Positions 1-9,387 of a stretch of 18,792 bases of DNA are shown here, one piece after another. Both the position numbers and the translations under genes were made by a program. The stretch is from JAEZFI01 sp044508215 (GTDB taxonomy: Bacteria; Actinomycetota; Acidimicrobiia; Acidimicrobiales; Microtrichaceae): the NCBI GenBank assembly GCA_044508215.1, contig JBIQID010000056.1, positions 1 to 18,792 of the forward strand, read 5' to 3'. Under the pieces are notes generated by a model that saw only the letters and a program-made list of their open reading frames with translations, ran no database searches and had not been told where the DNA came from. Positions within the stretch are counted from its first letter, which is position 1, and every line of letters starts with the position of its first letter.

Positions 1-2117
1 ACGCGGCTGGGCAGCCGGGGAGCGAAGCTCAGCGCGCCGTCGGTGACCTTCATCCCGCCGATGCCCCGCGTCAGCGCCATCCAGGCCCCCGCCGACGACG
101 CGATGTGCAGCCCGTCGGAAGCGTTCTCGTGCAGGTCGCGGAGGTCGATCAGCGCGGTCTCGGCGAGGTACTCCCACGCGAGGTCCAGGTGTCCCAGCTC
201 GGCCGCGACGACCGCCTGGCTCGAGGCCGACAGCGACGAGTCACGGACCGTGAGCGCCTCGTAGTACTCGAAGTTCCTCGCCTTCTGCTCGAGGTCGAAC
301 AGCTCGGGTCGGCGTTCCATGGCGAGGACGAGGTCAGCCTGCTTCGCCACCTGCTTCCGGTACAGGTCGAAGTAGGGGAACGAGCGGAACAGCGGGTAGC
401 ACTCGGGCGGCGTCGCCTCGAAGTCCCACCGTTCGTGCTGGGTGAAGCCCATGTCCTGCGAGTGCACGCCGAGCCGGTCGTCGTAGGCGACGTACATGGT
501 GTCGGCGGCCCGGATCCACCCCTCGATCTCGTCGTCCGTCACGCCCATCTGCTCGGCGCGCTCGGGGTGGCGACGGGCCACGGCGGCTGCGGCGTGCAGG
601 TTCAGCTGCGCCATGAGGTTCGTGTAGACGTTGTCGTCGACGATCGCGCTGTACTCGTCGGGCCCGGTGACGCCGTCGATGTGGAAGCACCCGTCGGGCG
701 CGTGGTGACCGAGCGAACGCCACAACCTCGCGGTCTCCACGAGCAGCTCCACGCCCAGCTCCGCCTCAGCCTCCTCGTCACCGGTGACCTCGACGTGGTG
801 GACGAGTGCCGCCGCGACCGCGGCGTTCACGTGGAAGGCCGCCGTCCCGGCGGGCCAGTAGCCGGAGCACTCCTCGCCGGCGATCGTCCGCCAGGGGAAG
901 CTCGCGCCTCCCAGGCGGAGGGCGTGGGCCCGCTCGCGTGCCGCCGGCAGCGTGGAGTGGCGCCACCTGAGCGCGTGCCGTGCGGCGGGCGGGTAGGTGT
1001 GGCTGAGCAGCGGCACGACGAACGCCTCGCTGTCCCAGAACGAGTGGCCGTCGTAGCCGGTGCCGGTGAGCCCCTTGGCGGCGATCGCCTGGCCCTCCGA
1101 CCGGGCCGACGCCTGGAGCACCTGGAACATCCCGTAGCGGACGCCCACCTGCACCTCGGGGTCGCCTTCGATGGTGACCTCCGCGCAGTTCCAGTAGGAG
1201 CCGAGGAACTCGCGCTGCTCCTCGACCAGCCCGTCCCACGTCGATGCCCGCGCCGCGGTGAGCGCCGCCACCACCTGGTCGCGGACGGCCGGGGTCGAGC
1301 GCACCGAGGACCACCCGTACCCGAGGAGCTTCACCATCGTCAGCCGCTGGCCGGGCTCGAGGCGGGTCGACACGGTGTGTCGGGCGAGGTCGGGCCGGCA
1401 CTCCGTCTCGGACGTGGTCGGAGCCGGGCTCTCGACCAGGTGGTCCATCCCCGCAGCCACCCGCAGGCCGCTGCGCCGCGCTCGGTGCACGAGCACAGCC
1501 CGACCGTCGCTGCAGGAGTGCTCCTCCGGCGTGAGCGGTGCCCGCAGCACGGCGGCGACACGTGGATCGGCGGCGCGCGGCTCGTGCTGCGGCTCGTTCA
1601 CGATGAGCTCGGACTGCACCACGATCCGGGCCGGGTCGCCGACCGGTTCGACCTCGTAGCGGATCGCAGCGATCGCCCGCTGGGTGAGCGACACCAGCCG
1701 CGTCGTCGTGATCAGCACGTCCTGGCCGGCAGGCGACCGCCACTCCACCCGCCGCTCGAGGAGGCCCGTCCGCAGGTCGAGCTTGCGGACGTGGCTGAGC
1801 AGCGAGCCGTAGCGCACGTCGAACGGCTCGTCGTCCACGAGCAGGCGGATGATCTTGCCGTTCGTCACGTTGATGACCGTCTGACCCGCCTCGGGGAACC
1901 CGTAGCCCGCCTCGGCGTAGGGCAGCGGGCGCCGCTCGTGCACGCCGCTCAGGTAGGTGCCCGGCTCGCCGAACGGCTCACCCTCCTCGAAGTTGCCGCG
2001 GAGGCCGAGGTGACCGTTCGACAGGGCGAAGATCGATTCCCCCCAGGCGAGGCGATCGAGGTCGATGCCTTCCTCCCTGATGCACCACGGGTCGAGTTCC
2101 AGATCGGGCTCCTGCAC
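1..2117 (-). CDS. GH65 family glycoside phosphorylase (trehalose/maltose/kojibiose phosphorylase-like), C-terminus cut by window edge
   Basis: About 705 codons are visible; the stop lies beyond the left edge. Family members run about 750-790 residues, so only the end of the C-terminal beta-sandwich is missing. Seen: the N-terminal signature SNGHLGLRGNFEEGEP, the (alpha/alpha)6-barrel motif TGYDGHSFWDSEAF, the catalytic motif TGPDEYSAIVDDNVYTN with the proposed general acid at Glu488, and KQAD (Lys592-Gln593). From memory, the last two match the catalytic Glu487 and phosphate-site Lys593-Gln594 of Lactobacillus brevis maltose phosphorylase, so phosphorolysis is favoured over hydrolysis. The family reversibly cleaves alpha-glucobioses to beta-glucose-1-phosphate and a sugar, in the cytoplasm. 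Which disaccharide is used cannot be read here. The GTG at 2117 is the only start after an in-frame TAG, which is also the alkB stop, 10 nt upstream. There is no clear Shine-Dalgarno. It may be read through from alkB or start leaderlessly from GGGTAG at 2133-2128. Confidence 0.93.
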   Translation of the reverse strand, partial: MQEPDLELDPWCIREEGIDLDRLAWGESIFALSNGHLGLRGNFEEGEPFGEPGTYLSGVHERRPLPYAEAGYGFPEAGQTVINVTNGKIIRLLVDDEPFDVRYGSLLSHVRKLDLRTGLLERRVEWRSPAGQDVLITTTRLVSLTQRAIAAIRYEVEPVGDPARIVVQSELIVNEPQHEPRAADPRVAAVLRAPLTPEEHSCSDGRAVLVHRARRSGLRVAAGMDHLVESPAPTTSETECRPDLARHTVSTRLEPGQRLTMVKLLGYGWSSVRSTPAVRDQVVAALTAARASTWDGLVEEQREFLGSYWNCAEVTIEGDPEVQVGVRYGMFQVLQASARSEGQAIAAKGLTGTGYDGHSFWDSEAFVVPLLSHTYPPAARHALRWRHSTLPAARERAHALRLGGASFPWRTIAGEECSGYWPAGTAAFHVNAAVAAALVHHVEVTGDEEAEAELGVELLVETARLWRSLGHHAPDGCFHIDGVTGPDEYSAIVDDNVYTNLMAQLNLHAAAAVARRHPERAEQMGVTDDEIEGWIRAADTMYVAYDDRLGVHSQDMGFTQHERWDFEATPPECYPLFRSFPYFDLYRKQVAKQADLVLAMERRPELFDLEQKARNFEYYEALTVRDSSLSASSQAVVAAELGHLDLAWEYLAETALIDLRDLHENASDGLHIASSAGAWMALTRGIGGMKVTDGALSFAPRLPSR

Positions 2118-2126
2118 GGCACCGGT

Positions 2127-2756
2127 CTACCCGCGCAGCCCACCTCGGAGTCGGACGGCATCGATCCCCGGAGACCGCAGCGAGATGCTGATCCGAGGTC
2201 CGGCACGCCGGCACTTCGGCACTGCGTGCTCATGGTCGCGCTGGCAGTGCCCGCCCATCACCAGGAGGTCGCCGGCGCCCGGCCGCAGGTCGGTGGAGGG
2301 CCCCCCACCCTTCGGTCGCACCAGGAACGACCTCGTGGAGCCCAGCGTCAGGATCGCCACCAACGACGGGGCGTCGCTCTCGCGGAGCACGCGGTCGCCG
2401 TGGAACGCCACGCTGTCCGAGCCGTCGCGGTAGTAGTTGCAGAACGCCTGACCGAACTCCACCCCGTAGCGCTCCTCGAGGGCCGAGCGGACGTCCGCGA
2501 CCTCGCCGGGCTCGTCGTCAAGACCCGGCGCCCACGACCACCGCGGGTCGTCGACCAGGCGGCCGTACATCTCCCGACGTCCCTGCCGCCAGGGCGCCTC
2601 TGCCACGAGCCGCTCGAACAGCGGGTCCGGCCCGCGCAGCCAGCCCCGCGCCACGTCCAGCCACGAGCCGGGGTCCAGCTGGATCCGCTCGACCGGCGCG
2701 GAGCGGTCGACCTCGGTCGGTCCGGCACCGAAGAGCGAAGGCTGCACGAGCACCAC
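2127..2756 (-). CDS. AlkB-like 2-oxoglutarate/Fe(II) dioxygenase, DNA alkylation repair
   Basis: 209 residues, close to the usual length of bacterial AlkB (about 200-220). AlkB enzymes oxidatively remove methyl lesions such as 1-methyladenine and 3-methylcytosine from DNA or RNA, using Fe(II), oxygen and 2-oxoglutarate. Seen: NYYRDGSDSVAFHGD holds the iron-binding H-x-D; the distal iron His is expected in the HEHAVPK stretch; RISISLR supplies the two arginines that contact 2-oxoglutarate in the family. The start GTG at 2756 is followed at once by a second GTG, so the start could be one codon later. No Shine-Dalgarno is visible, but TAGCCT ends 6 nt upstream, which suits a leaderless transcript. 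A perfect LexA box lies 14 nt upstream, so SOS control is likely. The GH65 gene follows after 10 nt. The exact AlkB subfamily and lesion preference are not resolved. Confidence 0.9.
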   Translation of the reverse strand: MVLVQPSLFGAGPTEVDRSAPVERIQLDPGSWLDVARGWLRGPDPLFERLVAEAPWRQGRREMYGRLVDDPRWSWAPGLDDEPGEVADVRSALEERYGVEFGQAFCNYYRDGSDSVAFHGDRVLRESDAPSLVAILTLGSTRSFLVRPKGGGPSTDLRPGAGDLLVMGGHCQRDHEHAVPKCRRAGPRISISLRSPGIDAVRLRGGLRG

Positions 2757-2762
2757 GCCGTC

Positions 2763-2768
2763 AGGCTA
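2763..2768 (-). promoter_or_regulatory. -10 element for leaderless alkB
   Basis: TAGCCT fits the actinobacterial -10 consensus TANNNT and ends 6 nt before the GTG at 2756, so the transcript would begin at or next to the start codon. No good TTGACA-like -35 is seen at 17 nt. Inference from position and the lack of a ribosome binding site. Confidence 0.45.
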
Positions 2769-2769
2769 C

Positions 2770-2783
2770 CGAACGTACGTTCG
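2770..2783 (-). promoter_or_regulatory. LexA (SOS) operator in the alkB promoter
   Basis: The perfect 14-bp palindrome cgaacgtacgttcg matches the Gram-positive/actinobacterial SOS box CGAAC-N4-GTTCG in both half sites and spacing. On the minus strand it sits directly before TAGCCT (2768-2763), a TANNNT-type -10 element that ends 6 nt before the alkB GTG. Bound LexA would therefore cover the space between -35 and -10 and block alkB. Confidence 0.85.
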
Positions 2784-2793
2784 TAGCTGGTGT

Positions 2794-2805
2794 CGCGCCG
2801 GCGCG
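2794..2805. other. 12-bp GC palindrome between the kinase and alkB genes
   Basis: cgcgccggcgcg is perfectly self-complementary and lies 14 nt past the stop of the RsbW-type kinase gene. It could act as a weak hairpin terminator insulating alkB, but it has no loop of its own and no T-tract. It may be chance in such GC-rich DNA. Confidence 0.25.
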
Positions 2806-2818
2806 CGCTGCAGCCGGG

Positions 2819-3262
2819 TCAGCGAGCGGTGCGTGCCGACGGCGCACTGGCACGGGAGCGCGGCCGCCGTGCGCCGGCGCCACCCGAACCCCGTCGGGCA
2901 GAGGTCCGCATCTGGAACCACACCGTGGTCCGGCTGCGGCGGTGGTCCACGCCCCAGTCGTCGCTCAGGGCCTTCACGATCTGCAGGCCGCGGCCCGTGG
3001 GCTCGTCCCGATCCGGGTGGCGGACCACCGGCCACCCTCCTCCCGCATCGGAGACCTCGATGCGGAGGTGACCGCCCCGTGTCTCGACGACCACCGTGAA
3101 GTCGGCGGCTGCGTGTCGCACGCAGTTCGTGACCAGCTCGGACACGATGAGGACGGCGTCCTCGCTCACCTCGGGGTCGACGTGGGCGAGGCACCCCGCG
3201 GCAAAGCCCCTGGCGGTCCGCACGGATGCGACCGACGCCGGGAACGAGCGCGTCGCCCTCAT
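2819..3262 (-). CDS. RsbW/SpoIIAB-type serine kinase, anti-sigma factor (HATPase_c_2)
   Basis: 147 residues, the usual size of a stand-alone anti-sigma kinase. Such proteins bind a sigma factor or phosphorylate a STAS antagonist. All ATP-binding boxes are intact: N-box SELVTNCVRHA (Glu42, Asn46), G1 box DAGGGWP (Asp71, Gly73, Gly75) and G2 GRGLQIV at about 89-95. The tail beyond residue 125 is Arg/Ala-rich and probably disordered. The ATG at 3262 is chosen because GAGGA stands just upstream and because it overlaps the stop of the SpoIIE phosphatase as ATGA; upstream extensions have no homology. The coupling implies matched amounts of kinase and phosphatase, which would set the phosphorylation of a shared STAS partner. 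The STAS protein at 14599 is a candidate partner, but this is not proven. Confidence 0.9.
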   Translation of the reverse strand: MRATRSFPASVASVRTARGFAAGCLAHVDPEVSEDAVLIVSELVTNCVRHAAADFTVVVETRGGHLRIEVSDAGGGWPVVRHPDRDEPTGRGLQIVKALSDDWGVDHRRSRTTVWFQMRTSARRGSGGAGARRPRSRASAPSARTAR

Positions 3263-4977
3263 GTGGTCCTCATCGGCACCTGCGGCTGATCTTCCAGTGG
3301 GCCCTGGTGGTCGGGCTCCTCCCAGCGCATGCCGAGGATGGCCGTGTCGTCCTCGGCTCCGCTCGGCACCAGGCGGTCGAGCAGCACCGACAGCACCTCG
3401 TCGACCGGGCACTCCTCGCACTCCGCCGCCACTGAGCGGAGACGGCCGAGCCCGGCGTCGATCCGCTCCCCTCGCCGTTCGAACAACCCGTCGGTGAACG
3501 CGAGGAGCGTGGAGCCTTCGGCCAGCGTGACCGACACCTCTTCGTAGGTGGCGTCGTGCTGCACGCCGATGGGCGGGCCGACGGGCACCTCGAGCGACTC
3601 CGCCCGTCCCTGGTGGACCACGATCGGTTGCGGGTGTCCGGCATTGGCGAGCGTGAGGTGGCGGAGGCGCACGTCGACACGCCCGCAGACGACGGTGGCG
3701 AACTGGCGCTCCTGCTCGACCGCCACCAGCCGGGCGAGCTTCGCGAGGATCGTCCCGGGCGGATCGCCCTGCACGGCGTAGGCCTCCACCTGCGACCGGA
3801 GCGATCCCATCATCGTGGCGGCCGGCAGACCGCGGCCCGAGACGTCGCCCACCACGAACAGCAGCCGGTCACCGGGCAGCTCCATCACGTCGTACCAGTC
3901 GCCGCCCACCTCCAACCCGGCGGTCCCCGATTCGTACCGAGCGGCCAGCTCGACCCCGGGGACCGTCGGCAGCGTCGACGGCAGCAGGCTGTGCTGAAGG
4001 GTCAGGGCGACGGTCCGCTGCCCCCGGTAGAGGGCCTCGTTCTCGGCGGCGAGCCGCTCGGCGTGGTCCCTCCCACGCAGCAGGCGTTCGGTGAGCGCCG
4101 TCGAGCCCACCGTCATCCCGAGGCCGACGATCAGCACCAGCCAGGGCAGGAAGGCGATGTGCCATCCGCCGAGCTGCCCCTTGGCGGCCACCACCAGGTG
4201 GAACGAGCTGTCACCGAAGGCGACGTCCTCGCTCGCCGTCCTGCGGTCGAACGGCAGGTCGGGCGTCGAGGCGGCGAGGAGGTGGTCGGCGTTGGCCGAG
4301 TCGCCGAGGTACAGGGCGAAGTCGAGCCCGCTGAAGGCGTTGTCCTCGGGGACGCTCGAGAGTCGGTCCGCTGGCAGCTCCGCCTCGGCGTAGACGACGT
4401 ACCGGGGGGCGGCGTCGATGACAGAGGTCGAGTACCCGAGGCGTGGTGGTGAGGCGTCGAGGAAGTCGATGACGCTCAGCTCCGGGTCCTCCACCGACCG
4501 AACGAGGAACGACTCGACCTGCTCCGGCGGCAGCCCGGCGAGGAGCGGCGCTGCTCCGACCGTCACGAGGGGCGACGGCCGATCGGAGGCGGTGTCCCAG
4601 ACGGAGGCCGACACGAACGGGCGCATCGGGCCGATGAGTGGGCCCATGAACCGCGTGAACTCGTCCTCCGCGCCGTCGGTCCGCTCGGCGGTGAACGCGG
4701 CAGCTCCGAGCGGGGCCTCCAGGCTGGGGAGGGCGACCGTGAGCAGCGCGCCCGCCTCCCGGGTGCGCTGACGGAGCAGGCGCTCCTCGTTGCTCGTGTG
4801 GACCGACCACGCGGCGAGCGCGAGGCCTGCGGTGAGGACGACGCCGATGGCGAGGACCCACAACGTCATCGCGTGCAGGCGGCCCGACGGCGGCGGCCCG
4901 GTCGGAGGAGCCGGAGCCCCCTCCCCTGCACCGTCGCCGTCATGGGAACCCGCGTGCCCCCTCGGCTGGACGACCAC
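3259..4977 (-). CDS. Membrane-anchored SpoIIE/RsbU-type PP2C serine phosphatase
   Basis: 572 residues from the GTG at 4977. Order: a Pro/Gly-rich cytoplasmic N-terminus (1-36), a membrane helix around 37-61 (MTLWVLAIGVVLTAGLAL), an extracytoplasmic sensor-like region of about 205 residues without a recognised domain, a second helix around 270-295 (WLVLIVGLGMTVGSTAL), a short linker, and a SpoIIE phosphatase domain from about 325 to 555. Metal-binding motifs are intact: GGDWYD, VVGDVSGRGLPAA, FTDGLFE and EDDTAIL. The protein should dephosphorylate a STAS anti-anti-sigma in response to an envelope or external signal, freeing the sigma factor. Start is uncertain: GTG 4977 lies 8 nt after TAGCGT (leaderless type), while ATG 4869 sits at the first helix; neither has a Shine-Dalgarno. 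Its stop overlaps the kinase start as ATGA. Confidence 0.92.
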   Translation of the reverse strand: MVVQPRGHAGSHDGDGAGEGAPAPPTGPPPSGRLHAMTLWVLAIGVVLTAGLALAAWSVHTSNEERLLRQRTREAGALLTVALPSLEAPLGAAAFTAERTDGAEDEFTRFMGPLIGPMRPFVSASVWDTASDRPSPLVTVGAAPLLAGLPPEQVESFLVRSVEDPELSVIDFLDASPPRLGYSTSVIDAAPRYVVYAEAELPADRLSSVPEDNAFSGLDFALYLGDSANADHLLAASTPDLPFDRRTASEDVAFGDSSFHLVVAAKGQLGGWHIAFLPWLVLIVGLGMTVGSTALTERLLRGRDHAERLAAENEALYRGQRTVALTLQHSLLPSTLPTVPGVELAARYESGTAGLEVGGDWYDVMELPGDRLLFVVGDVSGRGLPAATMMGSLRSQVEAYAVQGDPPGTILAKLARLVAVEQERQFATVVCGRVDVRLRHLTLANAGHPQPIVVHQGRAESLEVPVGPPIGVQHDATYEEVSVTLAEGSTLLAFTDGLFERRGERIDAGLGRLRSVAAECEECPVDEVLSVLLDRLVPSGAEDDTAILGMRWEEPDHQGPLEDQPQVPMRTT

Positions 4978-4985
4978 GCCACGTG

Positions 4986-5012
4986 ACGCTACCCGGACGA
5001 CCTCACGAAGAC
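4986..5012 (-). promoter_or_regulatory. Candidate promoter of the SpoIIE-kinase operon
   Basis: GGGTAG at 4994-4989 (minus) extends to TAGCGT, a TANNNT -10, ending 8 nt before GTG 4977. GTCT at 5012-5009, 14 nt upstream, matches only a loose GNNT -35. Could be a SigB/F-type or a leaderless sigma-A promoter. Confidence 0.4.
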
Positions 5013-5066
5013 GTCGACCCGAGGGGATACCGGCCACGGGCCGTCCGGACGACCGGAACGGCAGTC

Positions 5067-5093
5067 GCGTCAGGTCGGGACGTGGAAGGGTAG
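5067..5093 (+). promoter_or_regulatory. Candidate promoter upstream of acnA
   Basis: GGGTAG at 5088-5093 is preceded at 17 nt by GCGT (5067-5070), a weak match to the GNNT-N14-16-GGGTA pattern of SigB-like factors. It lies 73 nt before the acnA start and would give a leader of about 65 nt that includes the ribosome binding site. Confidence 0.35.
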
Positions 5094-5166
5094 CTGGACA
5101 CAGTGGGGCGGCGGCCCGGCGGCCGGAGATCGACCGCCCCCGCCACCCGTGACCAGAGGAGGCAGA

Positions 5167-8028
<2,862 letters not shown>

Positions 8029-8062
8029 CTCCCACAGGGGAGAGCCGGACGGCGGGGGGCAC

Positions 8063-8112
8063 CGAGGGTCGAGCCCCGGGCCCCTCGCTCCGGCCGGTCG
8101 CCGCGCCGACCG
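8063..8112. terminator. Bidirectional terminator candidates between acnA and the CBS gene
   Basis: Two inverted repeats fill the 84-nt convergent gap: cgaggg/ccctcg (8063-8068 with 8082-8087) and cggtcg/cgaccg (8095-8100 with 8107-8112, 6-nt loop), the latter ending at the CBS stop codon. Neither has a T-tract, which is usual in high-GC actinomycetes. Strength unknown. Confidence 0.4.
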
Positions 8113-8535
8113 TCAGTTGTTCGGTGGTGCTGCGCTGATATCGGCCAGCGCCGAGCTGGGGTCACGCTCCAGGGCGAGGTCGCCGAGCGACACGATCCCG
8201 ATCGCATGCCCGTTCTCGTCGCACACCGGCAGTCGCCGCAACGCCTTCTCCCGCATCGTCTCGACCGCGGTCTCCACGGTGTCGTCCGGGGACAGGGTGG
8301 TCACCGAGTGGGTGCAGATGTCGCCGAGCGTCATCTCCGCGGGGTCGTGTCCCTCCGCGATCGCCCGCACGACGATGTCCCGGTCGGTCACGATCCCGCA
8401 GATCGAGCCGTCCTTCTCCACCAGCACGTCTCCCGTGTCGCGGTCTCGCATCGCCCGGGCGGCGTCCGCGAGGGACGTCGACTCCGGATAGGAGATCGGG
8501 TCACGCGTCATGACCTCACGAATCGTCTGGGCCAT
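8113..8535 (-). CDS. Tandem CBS-domain protein
   Basis: 140 residues made of two CBS motifs and little else. CBS1 covers about 7-63 (REVMTRDPISYPESTSLADA, then GIVTDRDIVVRAIAEG); CBS2 covers about 70-127 (TTLSPDDTVETAVETM, then RLPVCDENGHAIGIVSLGDL). Paired CBS motifs form a Bateman module that binds adenosine nucleotides and senses energy state or ionic strength. Stand-alone versions of this size are common in actinomycetes and often stress-induced; the target protein is unknown. The ATG at 8535 has GGAGGAGG closely upstream, and the longer in-frame reading has no family similarity. A GGGTAG hexamer stands 55 nt before the start. Confidence 0.92.
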   Translation of the reverse strand: MAQTIREVMTRDPISYPESTSLADAARAMRDRDTGDVLVEKDGSICGIVTDRDIVVRAIAEGHDPAEMTLGDICTHSVTTLSPDDTVETAVETMREKALRRLPVCDENGHAIGIVSLGDLALERDPSSALADISAAPPNN

Positions 8536-8590
8536 CGTTGCCTCCTCCGTTCCGCGGCGCTCGGAGTAGCCGGGCGCCTCTGGACCGGAC

Positions 8591-8617
8591 CTACCCGTCC
8601 ACCCCCGCCCGTGACGC
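8591..8617 (-). promoter_or_regulatory. Candidate SigB/F-type promoter of the CBS gene
   Basis: GGGTAG at 8596-8591 (minus) would place the transcript start about 50 nt before the ATG at 8535. At 17 nt upstream stands GCGT (8617-8614), a loose GNNT -35 that overlaps the 18-bp tandem repeat. Confidence 0.4.
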
Positions 8618-8648
8618 GGGCCATCGACGCGACGCGGGCCATCGACGC
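8613..8648. repeat. Perfect tandem duplication of an 18-bp unit
   Basis: The unit gacgcgggccatcgacgc occurs twice without interruption, at 8613-8630 and 8631-8648, in the divergent region between the CBS and DUF1360 genes. It lies next to the CBS promoter candidate and could be a doubled protein-binding site or a recent slippage event. Confidence 0.85.
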
Positions 8649-8678
8649 GCGGCACGTCGCTCGGGGTAGGTGGCGCCG

Positions 8679-9287
8679 GTGGACGACCAGCAGCACGCAC
8701 AGGCGGAACAGCGCGACGAGCACGGCGGCGGCGAGCGCGGGGAGGGTGGCCCCGAGGAGCGCGGCGCCGACGACCAGGCCGGCACGCGCGAGGGCGGGGA
8801 AGGCCCTCACGCCCCCGACCGCATCCGCGGCTACCAGAAGGTGATGGCGACGTTCGTCGGTGTCTCCGCGGTCGGGAGCTTCCTGGTCGACCGGATCCGA
8901 CCCGTCCCGCACGTGCCGGCTCCGACGTCCCGCACCCAGGAGTGGAGCGACGTGGTGCTCGTAGGCGTCGCCACGCATCGCCTGGCGAGGCTGGTCACGA
9001 AGGACCGCGTCGCCACGCCGCTCCGGGCCCCGTTCACGCGCTACGACGGACCGGCGGGCCCGGCGGAGGTGAACGAGAAGCCGGTGGGCACCGGTTGGCG
9101 ACGGTCGGTGGGCGAGCTCGTGAGCTGCCCGTTCTGCATCGCGGTGTGGATCGCCACGGCAGCGTCGCTCGGCCTCCAGCTGGCCCCGCGGCTGACCCGC
9201 TCGGTGCTGCGCGCAGCCAGCTCGGTCGCGATCGCGGACGCCCTCCAGTTCGTGTACGTCGACCTCGAGCACAGCGCCGAGGGCTGA
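8679..9287 (+). CDS. DUF1360 family membrane-associated protein
   Basis: 202 residues from GTG 8679. The body matches what I recall of DUF1360: VLVGVATHRLARLVTKDRV, then LRAPFTRYDGPAGPAEVNE, then VGELVSCPFCIAVWIATAAS and a hydrophobic C-terminus. The CPFC-type motif with adjacent hydrophobic segments suggests two or three membrane helices; the function is unknown (Bacillus relatives are linked to sporulation by name only). The family usually has a short helix before the conserved block, here VMATFVGVSAVGSFLV, preceded by a highly charged Glu/Gly-rich stretch of about 50 residues. Start uncertain: GTG 8670, GTG 8679 and ATG 8844 are in frame. GGGGTAGG at 8663-8670 could be the ribosome site of 8679 or part of a leaderless promoter. 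Confidence 0.82.
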   Translation: MDDQQHAQAEQRDEHGGGERGEGGPEERGADDQAGTREGGEGPHAPDRIRGYQKVMATFVGVSAVGSFLVDRIRPVPHVPAPTSRTQEWSDVVLVGVATHRLARLVTKDRVATPLRAPFTRYDGPAGPAEVNEKPVGTGWRRSVGELVSCPFCIAVWIATAASLGLQLAPRLTRSVLRAASSVAIADALQFVYVDLEHSAEG

Positions 9288-9296
9288 CCGCGAACC

Positions 9297-9323
9297 GGTT
9301 CACGCGCCGCCCTCCGCGGGTAG
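9297..9323 (+). promoter_or_regulatory. SigB/SigF-type promoter of the ferritin-like pair
   Basis: GGTTC (9297-9301), a 16-nt spacer and GGGTAG (9318-9323) closely fit the GGTTT-N15-17-GGGTA pattern of SigF/SigB factors. Transcription would begin near 9330, leaving a leader of about 57 nt with GAGGTG before the ATG at 9388. The -35 lies within the perfect palindrome gaaccggttc (9293-9302), a possible operator. Confidence 0.6.
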
Positions 9324-9387
9324 GGCCTGGACCCACGTCGAACCGCACCGGTCGGTGGGCAGACCCCATCACGAATCGAGGTGTCCG

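Noticed and set aside
105..2786. 893-codon open frame on the plus strand across the GH65 and alkB genes
   Set aside because: Antisense shadow typical of very GC-rich DNA: its translation is Arg/Val/Leu-rich without motifs, while the minus strand gives intact GH65 and AlkB motifs.
8508..9272. Minus-strand frame with hydrophobic stretches opposite the DUF1360 gene
   Set aside because: Looks membrane-like only because the plus-strand frame is charged; most of it is antisense to the well-matched DUF1360 block and overlaps the start of the CBS gene.
9292..9303. cgaaccggttca as a LexA box
   Set aside because: Spacing between half sites is 2 nt, not 4.
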